This document shows positions 10,717 to 20,491 of a stretch of DNA of 64,000 nucleotides, in pieces; the first letter of the stretch is position 1, and each line of letters opens with the position of its first letter. The stretch spans positions 22,075,881 to 22,139,880 of the forward strand of contig OX328096.1 of NCBI GenBank assembly GCA_946811185.2, written 5' to 3'. Position numbers and translations under genes: made by a program. Below the pieces are notes generated by a model that had not been told where the DNA came from, searched no databases, and saw nothing but the letters and a program-made list of their open reading frames with translations. The DNA is from Hippopus hippopus. Taxonomy: Eukaryota; Mollusca; Bivalvia; Cardiida; Cardiidae.

Positions 10717-11047
10717 GTAAGTTTTAATGTTTGTCTTTATCTTATTTTTTTCTCTTTCAAAATATATAAGACTAATAATGTTGGAAATCTACTTGAGCTT
10801 TTACCAATGATTTAGTGATATTATGAAAAACACTTTCAAAAAATTTATTAGACATAGTAAGACAGCGCTGGTAAAGAGCATTTTCTCTTTTTTGCATCAA
10901 ACTATTTGGATATTGTGCATACAGTCTAATTAGGATCTCAGTTGGGCTCTTTTTGACTAGTCTCAGTACATTGCATTTCTAAATTTGCACCTAGTCTTTA
11001 CGTTGTATATGTGCTGTGCTTTGTGAAAATATAATTTAATGCAACTG

Positions 11048-11195
11048 CAAAAAGTCTTGACCCATATCAGTCTGTGCAGGCTGACCTGGATCAAAACTTC
11101 ATGATATTAGTAAATTTTCTGCATGTCAAAGGACTATTTTAATTCATCTACCTCATATTGTCTACCTCATAATTGAGCCAGTTTTAACACAGAAA
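11048..11195 (+). repeat. Family C element, partial
   Basis: atcagtctgtgcaggctgac palindrome remnant followed by aattttctgcatgtcaaagg and ctacctcataattgag. Confidence 0.65.
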
Positions 11196-11207
11196 TGAAT
11201 CCATATT

Positions 11208-11433
11208 ATTTCTTTACCAGATGACAATATTTCAGACTGGTCCTTGATCAACAGTTGCAGACAAGATATTGAAATAATTTAGAATAATGAAATATCTCTC
11301 TGAATGGGTAGAAAACATTGTGGAAAAAGGAGAAAATGTGGTTTTCCAGCATTTTCTCCTTTTCATACAAAAACTGTTTTCAAACGCCTTCCTCCCCAAG
11401 GTCGTTAAAACTTGGGATTGTGTTAAAGGCTTA
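11208..11433 (-). repeat. Family A MITE
   Basis: tctttaccagatgacaatat start, gaaaaaggagaaaatg...cattttctcctttt hairpin, tgtgttaaaggctta end. Confidence 0.8.
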
Positions 11434-11473
11434 TGCAAAAACTCCCTTTGTGTAGCACATTATAAAGATGAAT

Positions 11474-11668
11474 TAGCTCTTTACTAAACAACAGGATTTT
11501 AGACTTGTCCAAATCAAAAGCATCTGCAGAGGACAAATGAGATGTTACCCAGATGATGGGATCTTTCTCTTGATATAGTAGAAAACATTGAGGGAAAAGG
11601 AGAAAATGCTGGGCAAATGTTTCTCCCTCATGGTCATTAAAAGTGGGGATTGCGTGATAAAGCATAAA
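11474..11668 (-). repeat. Family A MITE
   Basis: ctctttactaaacaacagg start and gcgtgataaagcataaa end; the second hairpin arm is mostly deleted. Confidence 0.75.
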
Positions 11669-11735
11669 ACCTCCCCTCAAGAGCCCTGCACATATATTTT
11701 GCAAACTTACTATTTTTTCATTTTCTACTTTTCAG

Positions 11736-11817
11736 CCACAAAACTAACCCGATGTTTTCAACTGTAACACTGCGAAGGACCAAAACAAACGATAGATCTG
11801 CACCGAAACTAAATTGA
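11736..11817 (+). CDS. BAIAP2: BAIAP2-like terminal exon: WH2-like motif and stop
   Basis: The acceptor is cttttcag. The first base completes an Asn codon, then 26 codons follow and a TGA. The peptide contains NPMFSTVTLRRTKTNDRSAP, which aligns with the WH2-like tail of BAIAP2/BAIAP2L1 (NPF-x-x-V-x-L-[KR]-x-T-x-TNDRSAP). In that family this tail binds monomeric actin weakly or contributes to actin recruitment, and in vertebrates it is confined to certain C-terminal splice forms. No alternative last exon was found, so this gene appears to make the WH2-bearing form; other forms downstream cannot be ruled out. Confidence 0.88.
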
Positions 11818-11895
11818 TTGTACATACATTAACTTGTCGCGTTGTTCACCTTGCCATTACAGTTAACACTTAGAGTACCCATCAAAACTTAAGTT

Positions 11896-12123
11896 GAATA
11901 ACTCTTTACCAAACAACAAAATTTTAGACCAGTCAAAATTGAAAGTACTTGCAGACGACAAAATAAATATGCTTGAAAAATTGAAATTTGTTTTGGAAAG
12001 GATTGAAAACATAGTGGAAAAAGGAGAAAATGCTCGTTACCAGCATTTTCTCTTTTTCCCACAATGTTTTCAAAAGGTTTCTTTCTCAGGGTTGTTAAAA
12101 TTCGGGATTGTATGGTAAAGTGA
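11896..12123 (-). repeat. Family A MITE just after the BAIAP2-like stop
   Basis: aactctttaccaaacaacaa start, full hairpin, gtatggtaaagtgatga end. Contains AATAAA at 11962, which may terminate the gene. Confidence 0.85.
11962..11967 (+). promoter_or_regulatory. Candidate AATAAA polyadenylation signal
   Basis: The first AATAAA after the stop of the BAIAP2-like gene is 145 bases downstream and lies inside a minus-orientation family A MITE (11896-12123). Minus-orientation copies of family A carry AATAAA as part of their consensus (before TGTGACTG). Usage in the transcript is inferred from position only. Confidence 0.4.
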
Positions 12124-12369
12124 TGATACAAGGTCATTTAATATGGAGACCAGACTGTACAAAATGTTCAGTCTGGTCTTCGATCAACATTTTTTTTCTG
12201 TAATGCAACTTTTAAGCCTAAAAAATCCTTGAAATTTAATTTTCTTATATCTGTCTTTCATGAAAATGTTCAGTTTGGTACAAAACCTTTTTTGAGGTCT
12301 GACCCCAAAAATACATTTTTTACAAAAAAGTGCAAGACTTTTACTTCTAGACTAGATGAAATAGACCTT

Positions 12370-12545
12370 CTCGGCCAGTAAATTCGACTTTGAAACTAGA
12401 AACTGTACTAGGAAAGAGTTATTCTCTATTTCCAACTATGTTTTTATACCCTTTCAGAGAAAAATCTCACCATTTGACCCACATTAGCTATTTATGTCTA
12501 CTACTGCTTTCAATATGATCAAGTCTCAGATTTTGTCGTTAAGGG
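12370..12545 (+). repeat. Family A MITE, degenerate
   Basis: Only the long arm is clear: ttataccctttcagagaaaa, tttgacccacattag, gtctcagattttgtcgtta. Confidence 0.55.
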
Positions 12546-12554
12546 TTTTACGCT

Positions 12555-12752
12555 TTATGAAATCAGACAATATTAGCCCTGTCCATATTGAAGGCATTTA
12601 GCAGACAGCTATTGAAATGTGATTCAAATGATGAAAATTGTCTTCAATAGGGTAGAAAACATTGTGGGAAAAGGAGAAAATGCTGGTTACCAGCATTGTC
12701 TTTATTCTCATAATGTCTTCAAAAGCCATCATTTTCAGAGTTGTAAAATACA
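12555..12752 (-). repeat. Family A MITE
   Basis: aaatcagacaatattagcc start, hairpin with one worn arm, ttcagagttgtaaaata end. Confidence 0.7.
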
Positions 12753-13043
12753 ATAACATAAGAAGACTTCATGAAGTATGTAACCCATTTTTATACAAGA
12801 AAGCTTTCAAGGAATGTTTTCAAAGTCATCTGCTGACACTTTATTCCACGAGGCTATAGGTCTTCAGTTGTTCATTTTTATCTAAAATAACAGAATTGTG
12901 TAAAATGAGTTTATTATTATGTACAAGTATTTATGTGATATAATTTGTTTTGTTTGGTGCCTTTACATGTATTTGAATGTAGTAATTTAATCATTGTTTA
13001 TTATTGATGTATAAAGTCTTGTCTTGTTATGTTCAAATCCAGC

Positions 13044-13170
13044 AATCCAATGTTTTAATGACACTGAGGAGAACTTCTCTTGAAAATATTGTGGGAAAAG
13101 GAGAACAATCCTGTGTTTACATGACCCTAATTTAATTTGTACACTGCAAATGCTTTCAATTTGGACAGTT
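13044..13170 (+). repeat. Family A MITE, internally deleted
   Basis: ttttaatgacactgaggaga, one hairpin arm, then tgcaaatgctttcaatttgg. Confidence 0.65.
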
Positions 13171-13582
13171 GGGACCATCTAGAATTCTGCCTTCTAGCAG
13201 AGAAATGCATGTTTAGCCCTCTGCAAGACAACAAATTTTAGACTTGTCCAAATTGAAAGCATTTGAAAATTTGTATATAAAGAAGGATAACCGAAGGGAG
13301 GCTATTAATGATTTTACTCATTGTACATTGTAGGTTGCCATTATATATTGGATTGTCTCCCTTATTCAACTCGCAGCCGTTGTCATTGATGTAAGTTTGT
13401 GAAATCTTCATTACTTTGTGTTGGGCAAAAAGTTTCACATTTTCTTAAGCCTGAAGATGTCTGTTGGTAATATTTACTATTTTTGACATCAATTGTAGAA
13501 AAGACACAAAAAGGGAGGGGAAAAAAGAATAACTGTTGTATTGATGTACCTATCGTCTTTCCTGTTAGACCTCTCCACTTCA

Positions 13583-13741
13583 CATTTTACCACACAAACA
13601 AAACGTCTGAATTGAAAGCATTTGCAGACGACAATTTTAATATGGCTTAAATGATGAAACATTTTTCCTTTTCCAACAATGTCTTCAAAAGGCCTCTTCC
13701 TCAGGGTAGGTAAAACTCAGGATTGTGCTGTAAAGGGTTAA
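13583..13741 (-). repeat. Family A MITE, hairpin arm deleted
   Basis: cattttaccacacaaacaaa start, ttgtgctgtaaagggttaa end; directly joined to the next copy. Confidence 0.75.
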
Positions 13742-13968
13742 AAGTTTACCAGACAACACAATTTTAAACTCCTCCAAATCAGAAGCATTTCAAGATGACA
13801 AATTTAAATTGTGGCTTGTGGAATTAAATTTGCCTTTTAAAGTGTAGAAAACATCGTGGGAAATGTAGTCAATGCTGGTTACCACCATTTTCTCCTTATC
13901 CTACAATGTTTTCCGAAGGATTTCTTTTCAGAGTTGTTAAACCTTGGGCTTGTTGGGTAAAAAGCTGA
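13739..13968 (-). repeat. Family A MITE sharing TTAA with its neighbour
   Basis: The TTAA at 13738-13741 ends the previous copy and starts this one (ttaaaagtttaccagac). Confidence 0.75.
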
Positions 13969-14103
13969 CTTAACTAAATTTTCATTTTGGATGAATCATC
14001 AAGTTTTTTTTTTCATTTCTGATTTTCTGATATTAAACGAATCATTTTTACATAGCAGATTGGTTTGTGGAATACAGGAAAAATGCTCTTGACATTATTA
14101 ACT

Positions 14104-14290
14104 GTTAACTCTTTACCACTCAATCCGGAGTTTTAATGACTGAGAAAGTTGCCAGTATTTTCTTATTTTCCAACGATGTTTTCTAACCTATCAAAGATAA
14201 TTCCATCATTTTAGCCACATTTGCATAATTATCCACAAATGCTTTCAATTTGGACAAGTCTACATTTTTGTTGTGTGGTAAAGAGTTAAA
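14104..14290 (+). repeat. Family A MITE
   Basis: ttaactctttaccactcaat start, gtgtggtaaagagttaa end; first hairpin arm deleted. Confidence 0.8.
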
Positions 14291-14512
14291 TCTTTACCAA
14301 ACGACATGATTTTAGACTAGTACCAATAGACAGCATTTTGCAGACGACAAAAAAAAAAATGTGACTAAAAATTGAAATTTGTTTAAGGAAAAGTAGAAAA
14401 CATTGTGAGAAAAGGAGAAAATGCTGGACACCACCATTTTCTCCATTTCCTTCAATGTTTTCAAAAGCTTTTTTCTCCAGGGTCATTAAAACTCGGGATT
14501 GTATGGTAAAAT
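14286..14512 (-). repeat. Family A MITE abutting the previous copy at a shared TTAA
   Basis: ttaaatctttaccaaacgac start; hairpin loop worn (ctggacaccaccat); ends gtatggtaaaatgtt. Confidence 0.8.
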
Positions 14513-14647
14513 GTTCAAGCTTCAGCCATCATGTTTCATCTTTCAGTTGACCAGGCTGTAAACATTGTGTCAAATGAAAATATGGCTTATAGTAAGCACA
14601 GTTTTCTTTTTCACACTTGTTTTTGTACATATTTAGCCTCATTTTAA

Positions 14648-14853
14648 CACTTCAACAGACAGTAAAATTGTAGACTTATACGAAATCAAACCATTCGCAG
14701 GTGACAAATTCACTGTGGCTCAAACTATTCAATTTGCCTATAAAACATTAGAAAACATTGTACAAAATGGAGGAAATACTTGTTACCAGTAATTTTCTCC
14801 TTTTCACAAAAGATTTTCAAGAGTTAAAACTCAGGACTGTGTGGCAAAAGGAA
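14648..14853 (-). repeat. Family A MITE, worn
   Basis: acacttcaacagacagtaaa start and gactgtgtggcaaaagg end. Confidence 0.7.
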
Positions 14854-15047
14854 AAGATACATCTACACTTGTTTTTAGCCAGTTTTAACCCATTTTATCT
14901 TTATTTCATCAAACTTTGATAACTATTTTACCTTCATGCCAAAATGTTATCCCTAACAGTTGCAAAGTTGCAGAGATCGAGATGGATAGAAAGTGGATTT
15001 CATGTTTCAGAGGCCTTCAAAGAAATCGCTGTCATTGTTTCTTGTTT

Positions 15048-15273
15048 TAACCCTTTACCACACAATGACGACTTTTAACGACCTTGAGGAAGAAGCTTTT
15101 GAAAACATTGTGGGAAAAGGAGAAAATGCTGGTAACCAGCATTTTCTCCTTTTCCCACAAAGTTTTCTACCCTACCAAAGAAAAATTGCATCTTTCGAAC
15201 CACTATGTAATTGTCGTCTACAAATGCTTTCAATTTGGACAGGTTTAAATTTTTGCCGTGTGGTAAAGGGTTA
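15048..15273 (+). repeat. Family A MITE, near-consensus reference copy
   Basis: Complete copy: TTAA then CCCTTTACCACACAATG, the short arm (gacgacttttaacgacctt), a hairpin of about 30 paired bases (gaaaacattgtgggaaaagg...with gctggtaaccagc at the tip), the long arm (caaatgctttcaatttgg), then GTGTGGTAAAGGG and TTAA. TTAA at both ends and termini starting CCC are the hallmarks of piggyBac-type transposons, so the family is probably mobilised by a piggyBac-like transposase not present here. Confidence 0.9.
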
Positions 15274-15474
15274 AATGACAGTAAATCCCTTTAGTTTATC
15301 CCTTACACAATCAGCTGACTCAATTCTGAGCCATTCTACACACTTCAAGTTTCAACAGCTTTTTTTTTTTCCCTCTGGCTGTAAGGATGTATCTCTCAAA
15401 GTTGTCTGCTGCAAACTTGTTTCAGGAGATGATAAGCTATGGCGTTTCTTAGGGTATTATTATATGCATATTCA

Positions 15475-15815
15475 CTTTAACTCTTTGCCAAACGATAATA
15501 TTTTGGACTGGACCAAATTAAAAGCATTTGCAGATGAAAATTAGCTGTAGCTAAAATGATTATTTCTGTCTTTGTTAGGGTAGAAAACATTGTGGGAAAA
15601 TAAGAAAATGCTGGTTACCAGCAAAATTGTAGAGTCATTCTATATTGAAAGGATTCACAGGATGCCACTAAACTGATGGGATTTGTCTGTGAAGAAACAG
15701 AAAACATTATGGGAAGAGGAGAAAATGCTGGTTACCAGCATTTTTTCCTATTAATAAAATGTTTTCAAAAGTCTTTTTTCTCAAGGTATTTGAAACTTGA
15801 GGTTGTTTGGTAATA
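15475..15815 (-). repeat. Two fused family A copies
   Basis: A copy starting tttaactctttgccaaacg breaks off after its hairpin tip (15620). A second, lacking its start, runs from about 15635 through its own hairpin to gtttggtaataagg. Confidence 0.75.
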
Positions 15816-15952
15816 AGGATTGAGTCTGCTTTGTTATCTTGGTAAGTTGTAAAAGTATTTATTACTTTATTATTAAAGATATTTATTAATCCAACAGTTT
15901 GTTTTTTCCTAGAAAACTTAAACCCACAACTTCATAAAGAAAACTTATCGCC

Positions 15953-16197
15953 AAGCCTCGCTCTGGCAAAAGGAGAATGTAAAGTATCTTGGAAATGCAT
16001 TGTACCAGGCAAATTATTACATAATCGATTTTGTGTAACAACCGACTGAATCAGCAGGTAGAATGGTTCTTTAACATGCAGAAAATTGACGGATAGCAAA
16101 AAGTTTCGACCTAGCTTAGAATGAACGGACCACACAGGCTGACCTGGGTAGATATTTTTGTAGATGTATTAAATCCCTTTTCACAGAACATGACTCA
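15953..16197 (-). repeat. Family C element
   Basis: gctctggcaaaagg start, gtgtaacaaccgactgaatc, ttaacatgcagaaaattgac, worn central palindrome, agatgtattaaatcccttt end. Confidence 0.7.
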
Positions 16198-16257
16198 TAC
16201 ATTTTGAAAAACACGTGCATATCTAGTTTTTTGTATTCTGGCCAAAGATGTTTGTTT

Positions 16258-16447
16258 GTCTAATGTTTATCGTCATTTTCAACAATATTTCAGCTGTATC
16301 CTAGTGGCCAGTGAGCCTATCTTAGCTTTCCTGGAAGTTCTTCAATTTACCAGTACTATGCACAACAGTTTTTGTAAGCCACTAGCTGCTTTCCTACATA
16401 GCCATCATCACAACAAAGTTAGTGGTGAGAGAGAAATGAATCCTATC
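16258..16447 (-). repeat. SINE-1 tail portion
   Basis: Shares ttttcaacaatatttcagct, aagccactagctgctttcc and gtgagagagaaatgaatcct with complete SINE-1 copies; the tRNA-like head is missing. Confidence 0.65.
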
Positions 16448-16461
16448 ATTTGTATTGAAAA

Positions 16462-16600
16462 CTTTTGCAGACGATGAATATGGATCAGATGATGGTATCA
16501 GTTTTTGGAAGGGTAGGAAATATTGTGTGAGAAGGAGAAAATGCTAGTAATCAGCAGTTTCTGCATATCCGACAATGTTTTCTACCCAGTATAAAGCAAA
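16462..16600 (-). repeat. Family A MITE fragment
   Basis: acttttgcagacgatgaata, hairpin arm, gacaatgttttctaccc. Confidence 0.6.
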
Positions 16601-17635
16601 CCATAATTTAGTTGAGTTGTTTTGCCGTAAAGAGCTTGATTTGAGGTATGCTTTCATTAACAAATAATAAATAATAACCTGATACTTTAAATGTACATGC
16701 TCTAATTTATTTGCTTTTATAAACCCCAAACTTCACTGCCATTATTTCAATCTGTACCAACGAAAGAATTAAATAGACATATCAGTAGTTTGATATCAGG
16801 AGAAAACCCATATTCTTTTATGTTAAACATGAATATGTTCAGGGCCTATACAGCTTTACCTGGAGTAAATTCAAAGTCAGTGATAAAATTACCAGTTTAA
16901 TGAAAGACAGTACTCAAAAAATTAATCAACGATTTCCATGGGTTCTTTGCCATGCCATTTCTTATCTATGTACCCTCGTTTCCTAAATGCAACTATGTGT
17001 AAATTTGCTTCTACATGCACTGGTAAATCATATTTTTCATGATTATCATTCACCTTGTTTATTTTATTTGGTCTTTCAGATGGTGATTTGCCAAAGTAAC
17101 AATATCATCAGTGAAAAGTGAAACGGTTACAATTACATGTATATCTCATGAGGATTCCTATAAATACAATTCCAAATCTTCAGGGAAAAATGAAAATAAA
17201 ACTGGAAACATTTTCTCTCCTTTCAACAGACCAACATAGTTGTCGAAGAAATCGGAATATATAAATATGTTTACATACTTTTGCTTTATTTTCAAATATA
17301 TGCTCGTAAATAAGTGCCCCAAGGTATCGATTTGTTGTAGCATTGATGTCATAAATGTATCCGCAAATAGGCCTGAAGGTGCCGCAGAATAAAAATGTCT
17401 ACATTTTCATAAATATGTCACAAGGTAGCATATTCAACTATGCCAAAAAGGAAGCCAAAAAATGTTAGTCATTCCCGTTCTGGTATGCGTCTTGTCAAAA
17501 GATTAGGTCTTTGTTATTCACCATGAAACAAAAACCTTCAATTTTCCGCGAAAAAGCCCTTACAATAAACCAGTATTTATATCAAACTAAATAGTGTACG
17601 AATGAACACCTATTCATTGTCAGTCTTTTTAGTTT
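16601..17635. other. No recognisable feature
   Basis: AT-rich DNA; open frames here are short and of random composition. A pyrimidine-rich ctttcag at about 17079 is not followed by a frame I can support. Confidence 0.5.
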
Positions 17636-17847
17636 TAACTCTACCAAAGGACAAAATTAAGACCTGTCCAACCTCAAAGCATTTGGAGACAAAAAAAATC
17701 TGGTGTGGCTAAAATGGTGAAATTTGTCTTTAAAAGGGAAGAAAACATTGTAGGAAAAGGAGAAAATGCTGGTTTCCACACATGATGTTTTCAAAAGTCT
17801 TCTTCCTCTGTGTCGTGAAAAGTCGGGATTGTGTGGTAAAGGTTTAA
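17636..17847 (-). repeat. Family A MITE
   Basis: taactctaccaaaggacaaa start and gtgtggtaaaggtttaa end; hairpin arm deleted. Confidence 0.78.
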
Positions 17848-18424
17848 GTTGCAGTTTCGAAATTAGGCACGTAGCGGCCTGCATGCGAGTATGCATGTAA
17901 ATTCATATCATTCTGACCGAAGAAAAATATTCGAAGTTGTGAAGTATTGAAAACTTGTTTTTATTTTCTCATAACTCACCGATCTCCAGTTTTAGCATAC
18001 AGCGCCTCAAATGTGCCGTAGAACGTTATCTGCGCATGTCATATTTGTATTTGAAAAATGCAACCTAGCGGAAGATAATGCCTTTAAACGCGCAGATCAT
18101 ACTAGAATGCACACGTTTAACAATTTTTCCAGGGGCATATAAATAGGACCCTCAGGCGTGCAATCTGTGTACCCTTTGTCGATAAATTTATAAGAGTAGG
18201 TATTGGGTGTACCCTTGTTTACTGGACTTGACTACAGATTTGCACTGTGCCAACGTCAGCAAGGGGAAACGCAAGCTACTTTTTCTTTGGGATATAGTGC
18301 AGCACAAGATTAGCCCGTAAAGAGTAGTAGATCTAGTCTGATCTTTGATCTTCAATATCCGGTGTCTTAAGAAACGTTCTCCTGTAAGGACCCTTTCAAT
18401 TATACGAGTGGGTTATTTCCAATG
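17848..18424. other. No recognisable gene
   Basis: GC a little higher than around it. Short dispersed-repeat debris (gatctttgatct near 18340, family D-like). No exon found. Confidence 0.45.
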
Positions 18425-18572
18425 TTCTAAGCAGTCGAAAAATTCAAAACGACAAATCAAAGTATGTGGCTAAAATGATGGGAAAAGTAGAAAATGCTAG
18501 TCGCCAGTATTTTCTCCTTTTTCCATATTGTTTTCAGGGTCGTTAAGACACAGGGATGTTTGGTAAAGAATT
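18425..18572 (-). repeat. Family A MITE fragment
   Basis: aatgatgggaaaagtagaaaa, cagtattttctcctttttcc, gtttggtaaagaattaa. Confidence 0.7.
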
Positions 18573-18679
18573 AAGTGATATGCTACCTCATTTTTATATG
18601 GGGTTCTCAGTAAACCAGAATACTCATAGATAGGTACTCTGGACACCTTGATAAAACTGAAAATTTAATATTGTTGAAA

Positions 18680-18905
18680 AGAGCTTAGACTCTGTCACGC
18701 AGTGTTTGACACCAAGCGATCGCATGTTGAATTCCAGCTTAGTAAAATTCCCTACGAAGGTTAATGGTAGTCATTGCGACAGGAATCATTCCCTTCTCAC
18801 CGTTAAATATTGTTTCGACCTTGTTTATGGGGGAAAGCAGCCAGCAGTTTGGAAAGAATGTTATGCGAAGCACTGTATTTTAAAATACTCGAGGAAAGCA
18901 TAAAA
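18680..18905 (+). repeat. SINE-1, truncated, plus strand
   Basis: atggtagtcattgcgacagg, cttctcaccg, gggggaaagcagccagcag and actcgaggaaagcat match the body of SINE-1; the tRNA head is worn and the tail is missing. Confidence 0.65.
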
Positions 18906-18939
18906 AAGTTTACGTTATATATATTTGTCTTTTAAAGCG

Positions 18940-19300
18940 TAGAGAAACCGACCTGGTAGCATTTAGCAAAGAGTTGCGATTTTGGTGTTTAAATAGCGAG
19001 ATGGTCGTTTTTTGTACTTCGTCTACTGCATGACACCAGATATGACATCATTGCGCCCATTTGAATATGGTCAAAACGTAATCGGCGCATGTAATCGATC
19101 ATGTGACATTCCCACAAGTCATTGCAAAATTTGGTGCGAAATCTAAAAACAGTTTAAATAGCTAGATATCACTAAGAAAATATCACGAAAAGAAAAATTT
19201 GCTCTTTCTTTTTTATTGGTAGTTTGCACATTAAAAGCATGCTCCATTCGGTGATTAAATAGTTTTGAAGTTTGGTATGGTTGTAGAAATATTAATAGTC
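18940..19300 (+). repeat. Third diverged copy of arm A/B sequence
   Basis: gatggtcgtttt...gacatcattgcgcccatttga..catgtgacattcccacaag resembles 23390-23520, and ggtgcgaaatctaaaaacag resembles 32688-32710. This shows that parts of the inverted duplication are themselves a dispersed repeat. Confidence 0.5.
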
Positions 19301-19437
19301 CCCTTTAAAAAGATAAGTAACATTTGCATGTATATACGGTAATTCTTGGTATTGAATATTTATTACCTATATCTTATTTCTATCTGAGTACGAAGAATAG
19401 AAAAATTAAGTCAGCGTTATAATAAAATTAACACCAT

Positions 19438-19600
19438 ACCCTCTACAAAACGATCCCTTGTTTTGACGACCCAGAGGTAAGCGTACTCTGAAAACATCGT
19501 GGGAAACGAAGAAAATGTTGGCAACCAGCATTTTCTTCGTTTCCCATAGTGTTTTCTACTACTTCACAGACAAATTCTATTATTTGCGCTTTTCTTTCAT
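19438..19600 (+). repeat. Family A MITE
   Basis: ctctacaaaacgatcccttg start; good hairpin with the variant tip gttggcaaccagc; end lost in arm A. Confidence 0.7.
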
Positions 19601-20491
19601 CTTGATCTGTACTGTCCACAAAACCCACTGTTTTCGTTTTCCACTATGACGCTGAAAGGGTTTGAAGGCATAGACATTAAAATCGATCTTGCTCGACATT
19701 CGCATTCCAAGAACAGATTTTTTTTTTCACTCTGTTTGGAAATTGATATTTGGAAACCCGAAAAGCCATATGAGATAAGGGCAAATATTGGAACGCATGC
19801 ACAGACTTTTTGTTCAAAGATCAATTAACTAAAAGATGTAAATCTCGATAATCAATCGAAAATATGACAAAGACTCTATGCCCCCGCTTTGTGTAAAATG
19901 CGTTTTAAATCGAGCTGGTCAGAGTTTTATATAATTCTGAAATTTCAAAAATAATTCATCGTTAAATAAAGTAAGGCGATAACTTGCAAACAAGCAGTAA
20001 AGAAAAAAGACAAATGTAAAAAAAAAATAAGTGGTATTTTCTTTATGGGCTACGTGGCCTGTTAAGATATTTTCAGATTTCGAGCCTGAAATTTGCAAAG
20101 GTTTGTGGGGATGACACACAAGCAATAACAGTTCAGTAGTGAAGGCTAGACATGTATGTGTCCATCAGATCTTGTCCAACCTCATGCTTGGCCTTATTTA
20201 TCTTTCAGCTGTATACAAACGTGAGAGAATCGGTAAAAATCGAAACTGACATTCTGTTATCACAACCCCACGAAGATACGTAGGCCGTATTGTCTGGCCC
20301 CGAAGCAATATTTGATGAGCGGCGATAGGAAAATTGTACCATAAGGGGAACAACAAAAAAGAAACAATAAAATGAAACATACGTTACATTTTGATTGATA
20401 TACTTTTCACATATATTTTTGAGTTTTATATTGTTGACTTATTTATTGAGGCGGGGGTGAGACTGTAGGAGTGAGACATGTCACCGAGAGT

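Larger units (their letters stand above)
3852..11817 (+). other. BAIAP2: Gene span: BAIAP2/IRSp53-like I-BAR and SH3 adaptor, 3' portion
   Basis: Five exons (3852-3929, 4848-5010, 7118-7255, 10160-10716, 11736-11817) join in one frame and give about 338 C-terminal residues ending in a stop. IRSp53-family proteins are cytoplasmic adaptors: an N-terminal I-BAR domain bends membrane, a partial CRIB motif binds Cdc42, and an SH3 domain recruits WAVE, Ena/VASP and similar actin regulators to filopodia. Only the SH3 end, the linker, the proline-rich region and a WH2-like tail are in the window. Every intron has GT...AG ends, and every intron except the first coding gap is full of family A MITEs. 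The missing 5' exons must lie left of base 1, because nothing in 1-3851 reads as an exon. It could be the BAIAP2L1/L2 paralogue type rather than BAIAP2 itself; invertebrates usually have one such gene (from memory). Confidence 0.87.
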
